From NCBI GenBank assembly GCA_020723305.1, contig DYJC01000009.1:149216-213215 (forward strand): a stretch of 64,000 bases of DNA, in the 5' to 3' direction. The translations under genes were made by a program, and so were the position numbers. This document shows, one piece after another, positions 45,225-52,977 of this stretch (the first letter of the stretch is position 1; every line of letters starts with the position of its first letter). The stretch comes from Desulfosudis oleivorans. Its GTDB lineage: Bacteria; Desulfobacterota; Desulfobacteria; Desulfobacterales; SURF-7. Below the pieces are notes generated by a model. The model ran no database searches. It saw nothing but the letters and a program-made list of their open reading frames with translations, and was not told the DNA's origin.

Positions 45225-45710
45225 ATGCTTCATAAAATGGAAAAAATAATCACAGCCTCCGCTCAGTTCCTGAACTGGATTGCTGCAGCAGCCGTCGCCG
45301 CCATGATGCTGCTGACCTGTGCGGATGTGATATTACGCCTGTTTCGATTCCCCATTCCCGGAACCTATGAGATGGTTGGTTTTCTGGGCGCTGTTTTTGT
45401 ATCCTTTTCCCTGGCAAAGACCTCCCTGAACCAGGGGCATATTGCCGTGGATTTTTTTGTGAGCCGTTTCCCGGAAACCATCCGCCGGAGAATCCGTTCT
45501 TTCAACGCCCTACTCTGTTCTGTTCTGTTTGGATTTGCCTTCTGGTATTGTCTTCTGGATGCCTTGGATTCAAGGAAAGCCGGTGAAGTTTCGCTTACCC
45601 TTCAAATGCCGGTCTATCCATTTATCCTTGGAACCGCGGTTGGTTGCGGATCTCTCTGCATCATCCTGATTTTCCAGTTTTTCACCCTGATATATCATAA
45701 AGAGGAATAA
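45225..45710 (+). CDS. TRAP transporter small permease subunit (DctQ family)
   Basis: The 161-residue membrane protein has four predicted helices: residues about 13-32, 47-66 (MVGFLGAVFVSFSLAKTSLN), 88-105 and 125-150. The stretch VILRLFRFPIPGTYEMVGFL is typical of DctQ. It bridges the binding protein to the large permease. It abuts dctM directly (the stop is immediately followed by the dctM ATG), showing coupling. The gap to dctP is 42 bp. Confidence 0.88.
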   Translation: MLHKMEKIITASAQFLNWIAAAAVAAMMLLTCADVILRLFRFPIPGTYEMVGFLGAVFVSFSLAKTSLNQGHIAVDFFVSRFPETIRRRIRSFNALLCSVLFGFAFWYCLLDALDSRKAGEVSLTLQMPVYPFILGTAVGCGSLCIILIFQFFTLIYHKEE

Positions 45711-47012
45711 ATGACCCCCACCCTGATCGGGATTACCGGCATTTTGATTCTGGTTGCTTTAATCTTCCTTGAAACACCGGTTGGTTTTGCCATGGCCATT
45801 GTCGGACTGGGGGGATTCGGATATATCATCAATTTTGATGCATCCTTGAACATGCTGGCCAAAGACCTGTTTCAGGTCTTCGGCTCCTACAACCTGACCG
45901 TTATTCCCCTGTTTATCCTCATGGGCCAGGTTGCCTTTCATGCAGGAATCAGCAGCAGGCTGTTCCATGCTGCATATAAATTTATGGGACACTGGCCGGG
46001 CGGCCTTGCCATTGCCACCATCGGCGCCTGTGCAGGTTTTTCAGCAATCTGCGGATCGACCAATGCAACCGCCGCCACCATGGCCTCCGTCACATACCCG
46101 GAGATGAAAAAATACGGATACAAGGACAACCTGTCAACCGGTGTGATCGCAGCAGGGGGAAGCCTGGGGATTCTCATCCCGCCCAGCGTGATCTTTATCA
46201 TTTATGGAATCATGACAGAGCAATCCATCGGCAAACTTTTCATGGCCGGTATCCTTCCGGGCATTCTGCTGACAGTTCTGTTTATCCTTTCCATTATCAT
46301 CTGGGTGACCCTGAACCCGGAACTGGCACCCAAAGGGCCGGCATCCAGTTTGAAAGAAAAAATACAGTCTCTTTACGGCCTGATCGAAACCCTTGTGCTG
46401 TTTATCATGGTGATGGGTGGTCTTTTTTTCGGCCTGTTTACACCTACGGAAGCCGGTGCAGTCGGCGCTTTTGGTACGATTGTCATCTCCCTGATCCGCC
46501 GACAGATCGGTTTTTCAGACATCATTCAGTCCCTGCTGGAAACCACCCGTATCTCCTGCATGATTCTGGTCATTGTTGCAGGAGCCACTGTTTTCGGCCA
46601 TTTCCTGGCCATCACCCGGATCCCGTTTGATATCGCCAACTGGGTAGCCGGACTCAACCTGCCTCCCTTTGCCATTATGGGGCTGATCATTCTGGTTTAT
46701 CTGGCAGGAGGATGCTTTATCGACGCCCTGGCTTTGATCATGCTGACGGTTCCGATTTTTTTCCCGGTGATCAGTTCTCTCGGCTATGATCCGATCTGGT
46801 TCGGAGTGATTATCGTTCTGGTCACCCAGATCGGCGTGATCACGCCGCCGGTTGGAATCAACGTATATGTTGTAAAATCGGTTGCCAGAGAAGTTCCCCT
46901 TCAAACCATTTTCCAGGGCATTGTTCCGCTCCTGATCGCCCTGCTGGTTGCCACGGTTATCCTGATTCCTTTTCCGCAGATTGCAACTTTTCTGCCGGGA
47001 TTGATGAAATAG
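45711..47012 (+). CDS. TRAP transporter large permease subunit (DctM family)
   Basis: The 433-residue protein is the sodium-coupled transport subunit with about 12 helices. Family stretches include LFILMGQVAFHAGISSRLFH near 68, ATIGACAGFSAICGSTNATA near 99, IAAGGSLGILIPPSVIFIIY near 145 and GVITPPVGINVYVVKSVA near 377. It imports the substrate bound by DctP. It ends 14 bp before the DUF99 gene. Confidence 0.93.
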   Translation: MTPTLIGITGILILVALIFLETPVGFAMAIVGLGGFGYIINFDASLNMLAKDLFQVFGSYNLTVIPLFILMGQVAFHAGISSRLFHAAYKFMGHWPGGLAIATIGACAGFSAICGSTNATAATMASVTYPEMKKYGYKDNLSTGVIAAGGSLGILIPPSVIFIIYGIMTEQSIGKLFMAGILPGILLTVLFILSIIIWVTLNPELAPKGPASSLKEKIQSLYGLIETLVLFIMVMGGLFFGLFTPTEAGAVGAFGTIVISLIRRQIGFSDIIQSLLETTRISCMILVIVAGATVFGHFLAITRIPFDIANWVAGLNLPPFAIMGLIILVYLAGGCFIDALALIMLTVPIFFPVISSLGYDPIWFGVIIVLVTQIGVITPPVGINVYVVKSVAREVPLQTIFQGIVPLLIALLVATVILIPFPQIATFLPGLMK

Positions 47013-47026
47013 GATTTTCAAGTTTT

Positions 47027-47614
47027 ATGAAATCACTACAAAAGCTGATTGTACGAAATCTAAAGATCCGTGTAATCGGATTTGATGACGCGCCCTTTCC
47101 GAAACGACGGAACAGCCGCGTTTATTTGGCAGGTGTTGTCTGCGCCGGAACCATATTTGAAGGAATGCTGTGGGGAACGGTTCGAAAAGACGGGAATGAT
47201 GCAACCAGTGTCCTGTCCCAAATGGTGGCCGGCAGCAAATTTCATGATCAGATTCATATGGTGCTGACAGACGGTCTGGCATTCGGAGGATTCAACCTCA
47301 TCGATCTTCCTGAGCTGGCCGGCCGGCTTGATCGTCCATGTGTTGCCGTGATGAGAAAGCCGCCGGATATTCCTGCCATCCAAAAAGCGCTCAGCCATTT
47401 TGATGATTGTCCGCATCGCCTTGAGCTACTGGAAAAAGCAGGCCCTGTTCATCAAGCCGGCAACCTCTGTTTTCAGGTCATCGGGGAACATCCCGACGTC
47501 ATTGCTGAAGCACTACGGCGGATATCCAGCCAGGGCAATGTTCCCGAAGCCTTGCGGATTGCACATCTGATCGGATCTGCGGTTGTCAACGGGCAGAGTG
47601 GTCGGAGGGCATAG
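47027..47614 (+). CDS. DUF99-family protein
   Basis: The 195-residue protein resembles DUF99: RVIGFDDAPFPKRRNSRVYL near 14-33, LAGVVCAGTIFEGMLWG, DQIHMVLTDGLAFGGFNLID near 74-93 and CVAVMRKPPD near 105. DUF99 proteins are mostly archaeal and some have been linked to a nuclease activity on deoxyuridine; whether that applies here is unknown. It starts 14 bp after dctM, an unexpected partner for a TRAP transporter, and is followed by the toxin-antitoxin island. Confidence 0.7.
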   Translation: MKSLQKLIVRNLKIRVIGFDDAPFPKRRNSRVYLAGVVCAGTIFEGMLWGTVRKDGNDATSVLSQMVAGSKFHDQIHMVLTDGLAFGGFNLIDLPELAGRLDRPCVAVMRKPPDIPAIQKALSHFDDCPHRLELLEKAGPVHQAGNLCFQVIGEHPDVIAEALRRISSQGNVPEALRIAHLIGSAVVNGQSGRRA

Positions 47615-47666
47615 AATAAACCTTTAGAATGTACTGCTCACGGAGTAAATATTTTAACGCTCCTGT

Positions 47667-47808
47667 GCAGTGAAGCAAACTGTTCGTATTAAGAAATTCT
47701 TTCAACTTTGATTTTAAGGGTTTTCGCAATCCGCTTGGCCATGTCAGGCGTAAGACGACGTTTTCCTATTTCATAGTTACTGATCATGTTCTGTCGAATT
47801 CCGAGTTT
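47667..47808 (-). pseudogene. Truncated duplicate of the XRE antitoxin gene
   Basis: These 142 bp match 48610-48751, the 3' part of the XRE antitoxin gene and its downstream flank, at roughly 93% identity with no gap. The copy keeps the stop codon (47689-47691) and about the last 40 codons of the HTH region, then loses similarity. It lacks the 5' half, so no antitoxin is made. The sequence from 47809 to 47937 is unrelated and not recognised. Confidence 0.85.
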
Positions 47809-47937
47809 AAGGATATTCGATTTGCCGATCTCAGGTATTATACTTCAGGAAATTCCAGATATCTTATTTCAATCGCCGAACGAATTGATCATCAGTGAAG
47901 GCTGCTTTTTGGCCGAAATCCTGTGTAGCAAATGATT

Positions 47938-48156
47938 TTATCTTTCTCTTCCTTTTCTAACAATATCTACAATCTCTTTTGTTGTGATATTCGCTTTTAT
48001 AAAAGGTACATCTAAAGGAGAAGATGTGGTTTGATCAGGAATTAACGCAAAAGTTCGACCATCTTTTCTGCGAATTAATACCTTACCGGTACTTTCTGCC
48101 TGCTCAAGTACTGCGGCAAGCTTTTGTCTGGCTTCCGAATATGTATAGACTTGCAT
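47938..48156 (-). CDS. Phd/YefM-like antitoxin
   Basis: This 72-residue protein begins MQVYTYSEARQKLAAVLEQA, the Phd/YefM DNA-binding N-terminus, followed by GKVLIRRKDGRTFALIPDQ and a flexible C-terminus that would bind the toxin. The ATG at 48156, with GGAGG six bases upstream inside the toxin 3' end, was chosen over one seven codons earlier. It starts one base after the toxin stop, so translation is coupled. The antitoxin comes second, opposite to the common antitoxin-first order. Confidence 0.85.
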   Translation of the reverse strand: MQVYTYSEARQKLAAVLEQAESTGKVLIRRKDGRTFALIPDQTTSSPLDVPFIKANITTKEIVDIVRKGRER

Positions 48157-48157
48157 G

Positions 48158-48550
48158 TTAAACCTCCAACGTTTCAATGTTGATGCTTTGGGCAGCCGAC
48201 TTTAATTTTCCATCCAAAGTCAAAAGGGGTGACTTATACCGTTTAGCACAATCCAATAGGTATGCATCATAGGCATACATCTTTATTTCTTTTGACAGTC
48301 GCAATGCATTGGAAATGTCTATTTCGACATATCTGAGGGGGATGCTCTGAAATATTTTCAATCCCTTTTTAGCGTCTTCAAGTGTTATCCGATCCTGCTT
48401 AAACATTGCCGAAAACGCATTACCGATTTCCCAAGGTATGGAGCCAGGCCCTATCAGCGTGTTCCCGGCGGTTATTGTGATGATTTTAGATCGTTCAGGT
48501 TCTCCAACGATTACCGCTATCAAAGAGCTTGTATCAATTACAATGTCCAT
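48158..48550 (-). CDS. PIN-domain (VapC-like) toxin
   Basis: The 130-residue PIN-domain RNase has the acidic metal residues: MDIVIDTSSLIAVIVGEPER (D2/D6), WEIGNAFSA (E near 43), YDAYLLDCAKRYKSPLLTLD (D residues near 95-114). PIN toxins cleave RNA, often tRNA, when free of antitoxin. I chose the ATG at 48550 because MDIVIDTSS is the conserved start. It precedes the Phd-like antitoxin gene. A near-consensus promoter with palindromes lies just upstream. Confidence 0.88.
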   Translation of the reverse strand: MDIVIDTSSLIAVIVGEPERSKIITITAGNTLIGPGSIPWEIGNAFSAMFKQDRITLEDAKKGLKIFQSIPLRYVEIDISNALRLSKEIKMYAYDAYLLDCAKRYKSPLLTLDGKLKSAAQSINIETLEV

Positions 48551-48579
48551 ATCGGGCTCCAAGATTTGAATTTTAGACA

Positions 48580-48607
48580 ATTGTACAATAATTGTGGGAT
48601 TTGTCAA
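48580..48607 (-). promoter_or_regulatory. Promoter and probable operator of the PIN/Phd pair
   Basis: On the minus strand TTGACA (48602-48607) and TACAAT (48580-48585) are separated by 16 bp, near consensus. The stretch ACAATTATTGT (odd palindrome) and ATTGTACAAT (perfect palindrome) overlap the -10, as expected for an autorepressing antitoxin operator. Confidence 0.7.
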
Positions 48608-48631
48608 CAGCAGTGAAGCAAGCTGTTCGCA

Positions 48632-48988
48632 TTAAGAAATTCTTTCAACTTTGATTTTAAGGGTTTTCGCAATCCGCTTGGCCATGTCAGGCGTAAGACG
48701 ACGTTTTCCTCTTTCATAATCACTGATCATATTCTGCCGAATTCCTAGTTTTTCAGCGAGTTTGGATTGCGAAAAATTCGCTTTAAGCCGGGCAGCGGAA
48801 AGAAGATTGCCTATCCTGTTTGATTGCATTTCCTGCCAAAAATCGGTTTCTTCAACAGCAACACTTTCATCCTGATCAGATGTAAGAATACTGACTTCAT
48901 ATTTTTTGCTGATCCATTGAATAAGTTCACCGACCTTCTCCCCTTGAAGAGAGATTTCAATACGGGGCTTTTTCACGAGAGCCAACAT
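48632..48988 (-). CDS. XRE-type HTH antitoxin
   Basis: The 118-residue protein has a C-terminal helix-turn-helix (about 62-118): LSAARLKANFSQSKLAEKLG and ISDYERGKRRLTPDMAKRIA. The N-terminal half is a type II antitoxin-like domain (QGEKVGELIQWISKKYEVSI). It is intact. The start ATG at 48988 lies within the 3' end of the upstream toxin frame (overlap about 32 bp with the restored frame), a typical toxin-antitoxin arrangement. A partial copy of its 3' end lies at 47667-47808. Confidence 0.85.
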   Translation of the reverse strand: MLALVKKPRIEISLQGEKVGELIQWISKKYEVSILTSDQDESVAVEETDFWQEMQSNRIGNLLSAARLKANFSQSKLAEKLGIRQNMISDYERGKRRLTPDMAKRIAKTLKIKVERIS

Positions 48989-49222
48989 AATACACCTCAA
49001 TTTCGATTCCCCTTACCGGAAAGTCCAACAAGCCACATACCGATAATTTAAATGGCAATGATATGTGTCCTTTCCCAAGGGTGAAAAATTGTGCCAACTT
49101 TTTTGTATTGGGCCATCAACCCTAAGATCTTCAATCAACAAGAAGAGCAACTTTTGAACATTTACCGGCGGCTTTTTTAAATCGCGAAAGATTTTCTTCT
49201 TGATTTTGATCTCATATTTCAT
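48957..49222 (-). pseudogene. RelE/HigB-type toxin with a -1 frameshift
   Basis: The frame from 49222 encodes MKYEIKIKKKIFRDLKK and then GKDTYHCHLNYRYVACWTFR before a stop at 49013. RelE-type toxins of this group continue with a strand resembling IEVYYVGSREKAPY. Exactly that strand (VRGIEIEVYYVGSREKAPY) is encoded in the -1 frame directly after the tryptophan region, ending at 48957 inside the antitoxin gene. A one-base loss near 49014-49022 explains both the early stop and the displaced end. The toxin is probably inactive, although a sequencing error cannot be excluded. The antitoxin gene is intact. Confidence 0.8.
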
Positions 49223-49981
49223 AAGGTTATATTATTACCATATTTGGTTATAGTCAAGGTGGTTTTTGAGGATCGACGAAATACGGCCGGAATTTGGACT
49301 CAGCTCCGCCGCCTGCGATGCCGCTCCATGAATAATTTTAAGACTGCGTCGTTCAAACTCATGGATAAGGGCTCGTAAGGAAAAAACAGAATGGCAGGAA
49401 TAAAATGAATAATTTCATTTTGTCCAGATTGCTTCCGGAAAAACCAAAAGGAGATATAAACTGTTTTTTCCAAACGATCCCTAATCCATTCAGACAGTGA
49501 ACGACTCCGCTTTAAAATCATTCATTACGCTTCGGCCAGGGAATATCCCCCACTTCTATTCAACCAATCTGAAAAATATTTTGACGACGTAGTCGTGGTG
49601 ATTACGTTGCTATAATGGATTGAATTTCAGTAAAGTAAATCATGGGATTACGAAACCGAATATCCAGAGTATGTATTTACGGTCTGTTCATCACAAAAAC
49701 TTGTTACGTCTATCAACAATAAATCCAGATATCTTTTGATAGTCCGAAATTCCTCAATAAATACCACTCTACCATAAGGTCACCCACCTCCGAAATTTAA
49801 CAAAAAAACTCCAATCATGGAAAAGCCATGACTTATAGTTCAAGTTTTTTAATGCATACTCCAAATAAATGCCTTTCAGATCTTCTCTAACAAACAGACC
49901 GCATTGATTTGGTAAAAATCCAAAAATACCCTGAATCGTATGACCGATAATGTTAATTTAGCAAAGAGCATGATAGGATTT
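49223..49981. other. Gene-free region, decayed sequence
   Basis: Upstream of the toxin gene no convincing gene is supported. Short open frames, such as one of 73 codons at 49300-49521 on the minus strand, lack a family pattern or a good ribosome-binding site. The AT content is high. I see no RNA or obvious repeat. Confidence 0.5.
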
Positions 49982-51070
49982 CTAAGGATTACATACCCAT
50001 CTGTACATAGCGGCCTCCTGCAAATATCGGGCTCCTTCACAAACTCCTTCGTCATCATCTGTAAGAACATATGAAACTCCGGAACACTCTAAGTTAAGCA
50101 CTGGATGTAAACCTGGAGAATCATCCCTGGAACATCCCATACCGATCTTTAATGTTGGATAGGGATAAAAATCTAAATAATATCCAGGAGTAAGAGCAAA
50201 CCATGGTACCTTCTCCCAATCACAATATGGAGATTCCCACCTGCCAGGTGCACGTAAATAACCGATAGTTTCCAATTCACAGGCGTCTGTGACTTTTATT
50301 GAAATTGGCCCACAGGCGTTATCTGCGTATAAGGTTGTCGAACTGCTTGTTGTTTCAATAATACTCTGGGTACGAGCTGAGTTAAAATAGGCCGAGCCTC
50401 CAGTCACTTCCCATAAATAAGGGCCTCCCCCCTGCTCAACTACAGCAATTTGGCAAGAACCGTTAGCACTAATTGTCTTGGCGCTGTTAACCGTGTCCCA
50501 TTCAAGGCTCAATGATGGAGAAATGTCAATTTCTCCGACATCTGTATCGCCATACGTGCCATCTGTATGTCGATATGCGTCTTTAACTACAATTGTTGCT
50601 GTAGTTTTACAGGCTACATCATCGGATGCACGAACTGTGACTGTCCGTTTGCTGGTTACTAATTCCGTACTCCCGTTTTCTACGAAAACCAGACTCTCAT
50701 CTTCACTGCTAATCGTCCACAAAAAGTTTTGATATCCGTTTAAAACAGTGATTTCAGCTGTTTTACCGGGGGAAAGTTTTGTTGGATTACCGGTTGCATA
50801 TTCAAGGCTCCAGGACGGATCGTAATTATTGTTTCCAGTTGCACTGGAACCGCCACCGTCGCTCCCAGACCCGCCAGGACTTCCGCTTCCTCCGATTGGC
50901 CCGGCACCGCCTCCAGTCCCATTACTGCTTGAGCTATTCTCTGTTCCGCCGCCGCCACCACCTCCTCCGCCATCATCTGGTGGACATTCGGACAAGGCTG
51001 AACCTGCCATGAACAGGCACAGAAGGCATGAGATGAATATTATTGTTAAGCTGTTAACTCTTTGTTTCAT
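49982..51070 (-). CDS. Secreted glycine-rich protein with two tandem Ig-like repeats
   Basis: The 362-residue protein has a signal peptide (IIFISCLLCLFMAGSALS) and then a low-complexity linker (residues about 30-80) of glycine and serine with a run of nine glycines. Two tandem repeats of about 80 residues follow, each starting PSxSLEx (SWSLEYATGNPTKLSPGKTA and SLSLEWDTVNSAKTISANGS) and ending with a beta strand before KDA or TDA, consistent with bacterial Ig-like folds. The C-terminal part has six cysteines and is not recognised. It would be exported. It lies between the toxin-antitoxin island and the Rhs region. Confidence 0.65.
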   Translation of the reverse strand: MKQRVNSLTIIFISCLLCLFMAGSALSECPPDDGGGGGGGGGTENSSSSNGTGGGAGPIGGSGSPGGSGSDGGGSSATGNNNYDPSWSLEYATGNPTKLSPGKTAEITVLNGYQNFLWTISSEDESLVFVENGSTELVTSKRTVTVRASDDVACKTTATIVVKDAYRHTDGTYGDTDVGEIDISPSLSLEWDTVNSAKTISANGSCQIAVVEQGGGPYLWEVTGGSAYFNSARTQSIIETTSSSTTLYADNACGPISIKVTDACELETIGYLRAPGRWESPYCDWEKVPWFALTPGYYLDFYPYPTLKIGMGCSRDDSPGLHPVLNLECSGVSYVLTDDDEGVCEGARYLQEAAMYRWVCNP

Positions 51071-51649
51071 GTTGTGGTCCTTTGTTGATTATTTCTGACT
51101 ATAACCGATTTATTCATTTTTGATTGCAAATATCATTTTTGCTTTTGGTGTTTCCGTATTTTACTTTTAGTTTTTTCAATTTGTATTTTTCTTTATCCAC
51201 TGCTTGATATCAGATTTTTTTTCATTCAATCCCATATCCTCACCCTCCAATACCCCATATCCCATCACCACCCATTTGGTTTATTTCCGTAGGTTGGGTA
51301 GAGCGGAGCGAAACCCAACAAATAATGGTTGTCGCAATCACACCGTTTATTTTGTTGTCTGATACAGTTCAGCATTTTGAAAATATTTTTTCCAATTTGT
51401 ATTTATCCACAGTTTAGTGTTGGGTTTCATTTCATTCAACCCAACCTACGCAGCTATTAGTTGTAGCAGCAATGCAGCCTTCGGAACAGGTGTCAGTATC
51501 CCCACATCCATGTATCTAAAAATTATCTCTACCATTCATTTCATTATTAAAATTCGGAACCAAATCTCTTCTGCTCGAATTCGGTCTCTGCACACTTCAC
51601 ACACTACACTTCACTTCACTTCAACATGGTCATTTGCTTGATGAATAAT
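51071..51649. other. Gene-free region with the inverted-ended repeat R1
   Basis: Apart from repeat R1 (51288-51450) no gene is supported. The rest has a tandem-like run of cac/ttc motifs near 51590-51630 and is probably debris from rearrangement. Confidence 0.5.
51288..51450 (-). repeat. Repeat R1, 163-bp element with inverted ends
   Basis: The ends are CGTAGGTTGGGT and its exact inverse ACCCAACCTACG, with the inverted similarity going on (AGCGAAACCCAACA vs TGAAACCCAACA), giving a terminal inverted repeat of about 33 bp. It matches R2 (58501-58658) along most of its length. Read on the minus strand, from an ATG at 51375, it encodes MLNCIRQQNK...YLLGFAPLYPTYG. R2 encodes a related peptide. 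The GGTTGGGT...ACCCAACA type of repeat is widespread in proteobacteria. Confidence 0.75.
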
Positions 51650-51835
51650 TCAGTCTTTTCTAATAATTTTATTTCCAAATATCCCCCAGAAAATTACAAC
51701 TACTCCAAATATGCAGACAAACATTGATGCCGCTGGAGTGATAGGCGCAGTCCAAACATATCCAGTAAAAAACATTTTAATACCGGCGATTAGGAGCATA
51801 ACCCCACAAAATATTGCATCGAATCTAATTTTCAT
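51650..51835 (-). CDS. Small two-helix membrane protein, candidate immunity protein D
   Basis: The 61-residue protein has two hydrophobic stretches (IFCGVMLLIAGIKMFFTGYV and ASMFVCIFGVVVIFWGIFG) and a basic C-terminus, so it is a small inner-membrane protein. Its ATG overlaps the stop of rhs fragment D (TAATG), a typical toxin/immunity coupling. A membrane location fits a membrane-acting toxin in tip D, which is also hydrophobic. I do not recognise a family. Confidence 0.6.
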   Translation of the reverse strand: MKIRFDAIFCGVMLLIAGIKMFFTGYVWTAPITPAASMFVCIFGVVVIFWGIFGNKIIRKD

Positions 51836-52392
51836 TATTTTCCCTTCTCACAATCAGTATCATGAGAAACTATTTTGATTTTTGATGGCAATGGTTTTTC
51901 AAACCATCGTTCGGATTCCAATATAGTTCCGGTTGCAAGCCCTGCTACTCCATAGTAACTTGATTCATATGATCCAGTCGGTAGCATTGACATAGTGAAA
52001 TCAGCAATCTGGACCACATATGGACCAGTAGCAATAATAGCAGCGCTTGTTAAAGGCACTATTTCACTAACTATAACTACGCCAACAGCCACTTTAGCAA
52101 GGGGTGGCCCATTAACTCCAATATCATAGGTGTCTTCTACGGCTCTTCCAACCGAGTATGTGCCACCTTTAAATCCTTCAACAATCGCCTTTCTGATACC
52201 TGGAAGAATATCAGACATCGCCAGTCCGTAAGGATCTATCAGGTTTATCGGATTCCCCCCTACATACGCATACAAATTAATCCCACCAGCAAGCCCAATC
52301 GGGTCTGGAGTCAAATACCTCCCTGTACCCGGATCATAATACCGGAAGTAGTTATAATGAAGCCCGGTCTCAGCATCAAAATATTGGCCCGG
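51835..52392 (-). pseudogene. Displaced rhs fragment D (tip only)
   Basis: Only the last stretch of an rhs core remains: [10 protein letters not shown] near 52392 through [20 protein letters not shown] and NLIDPYGL. The first in-frame ATG gives a protein of 159 residues. The tip after DPYGL (about 51835-52236, 133 residues) is hydrophobic, with [20 protein letters not shown] and related segments, and ends [10 protein letters not shown]. It could be a pore-forming or membrane-targeting toxin; this is inference. It lacks a secretion N-terminus, so it is probably silent unless recombined. Confidence 0.75.
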
Positions 52393-52468
52393 ATATATTC
52401 TGATGCACGTTCCCCCGTAGAGGACTCTTTTTTCAGGGGAATTTTATGTCAAAGAACGATAATATTTA

Positions 52469-52501
52469 TGTTGTGTTTAATTTTACTCAACCCAACCTAC
52501 G
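52469..52501 (-). repeat. Right half of repeat R (copy R3)
   Basis: The sequence TGTTGTGTTTAATTTTACTC followed by AACCCAACCTACG matches the right end of R1 (51418-51450). It lies just after the stop of immunity C. The left half is not clearly recognised. Confidence 0.6.
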
Positions 52502-52504
52502 CTG

Positions 52505-52945
52505 CTATATATACACAGCGGTTTCAATTTTTATTTTGTAATTAAAAGTATCCAAATACCAATCATCATCCTGTTTATGTACAACAATTGTAATATCAGC
52601 CTCTGGATACTCTTTACATACTCTATTTCGCCATTCTCTACCCAATTCTATTAAATTGGATTTTGTTTTCTCTCTGTACTCATTAATATCCGGTCCACTA
52701 TAAAGATCTATAAATTCGATGTCTGCGGTATGATAACTGTCAAAATCTTCTATAGATTTATAGTAGCCTTCTTTGATTTTATTCTGAATTCCAGCCAATC
52801 CTTGGTCGCCATCTGGATATTGAAAACAACTACTAAAAGTAAGAATAATCTCTTTTCCGAATCCTTTGAAAATTTGTATTTCATATTTTTTAAGATCTTC
52901 TATCTCTTGTATTTGTTTTTGTAGAGCAATGCCTAATTCATTCAT
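52505..52945 (-). CDS. Candidate immunity protein C
   Basis: This 146-residue acidic cytosolic protein follows rhs fragment C by 32 bp. There is no signal peptide or membrane segment. It has alternating charged helices and strands (YEIQIFKGFGKEIILTFSSC, then EFIDLYSGPDINEYREKTKS, ITIVVHKQDDDWYLDTFNYK). I do not recognise the family. Its position after a divergent rhs tip is the main reason to call it an immunity protein. Confidence 0.55.
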   Translation of the reverse strand: MNELGIALQKQIQEIEDLKKYEIQIFKGFGKEIILTFSSCFQYPDGDQGLAGIQNKIKEGYYKSIEDFDSYHTADIEFIDLYSGPDINEYREKTKSNLIELGREWRNRVCKEYPEADITIVVHKQDDDWYLDTFNYKIKIETAVYI

Positions 52946-52977
52946 TTTTTTATTCCAATCTTTTAAAGCAAAAAAAA

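Noticed and set aside
48957..49022. Programmed -1 frameshifting as an explanation of the RelE-type toxin
   Set aside because: The bases around the shift (ACT TTC CGG TAA) contain no slippery heptamer of the X XXY YYZ type, so a simple one-base deletion or sequencing error is more likely.
49300..49521. Possible small gene upstream of the frameshifted toxin
   Set aside because: No ribosome-binding site, no recognisable domain and low-complexity composition; probably chance in a decayed region.
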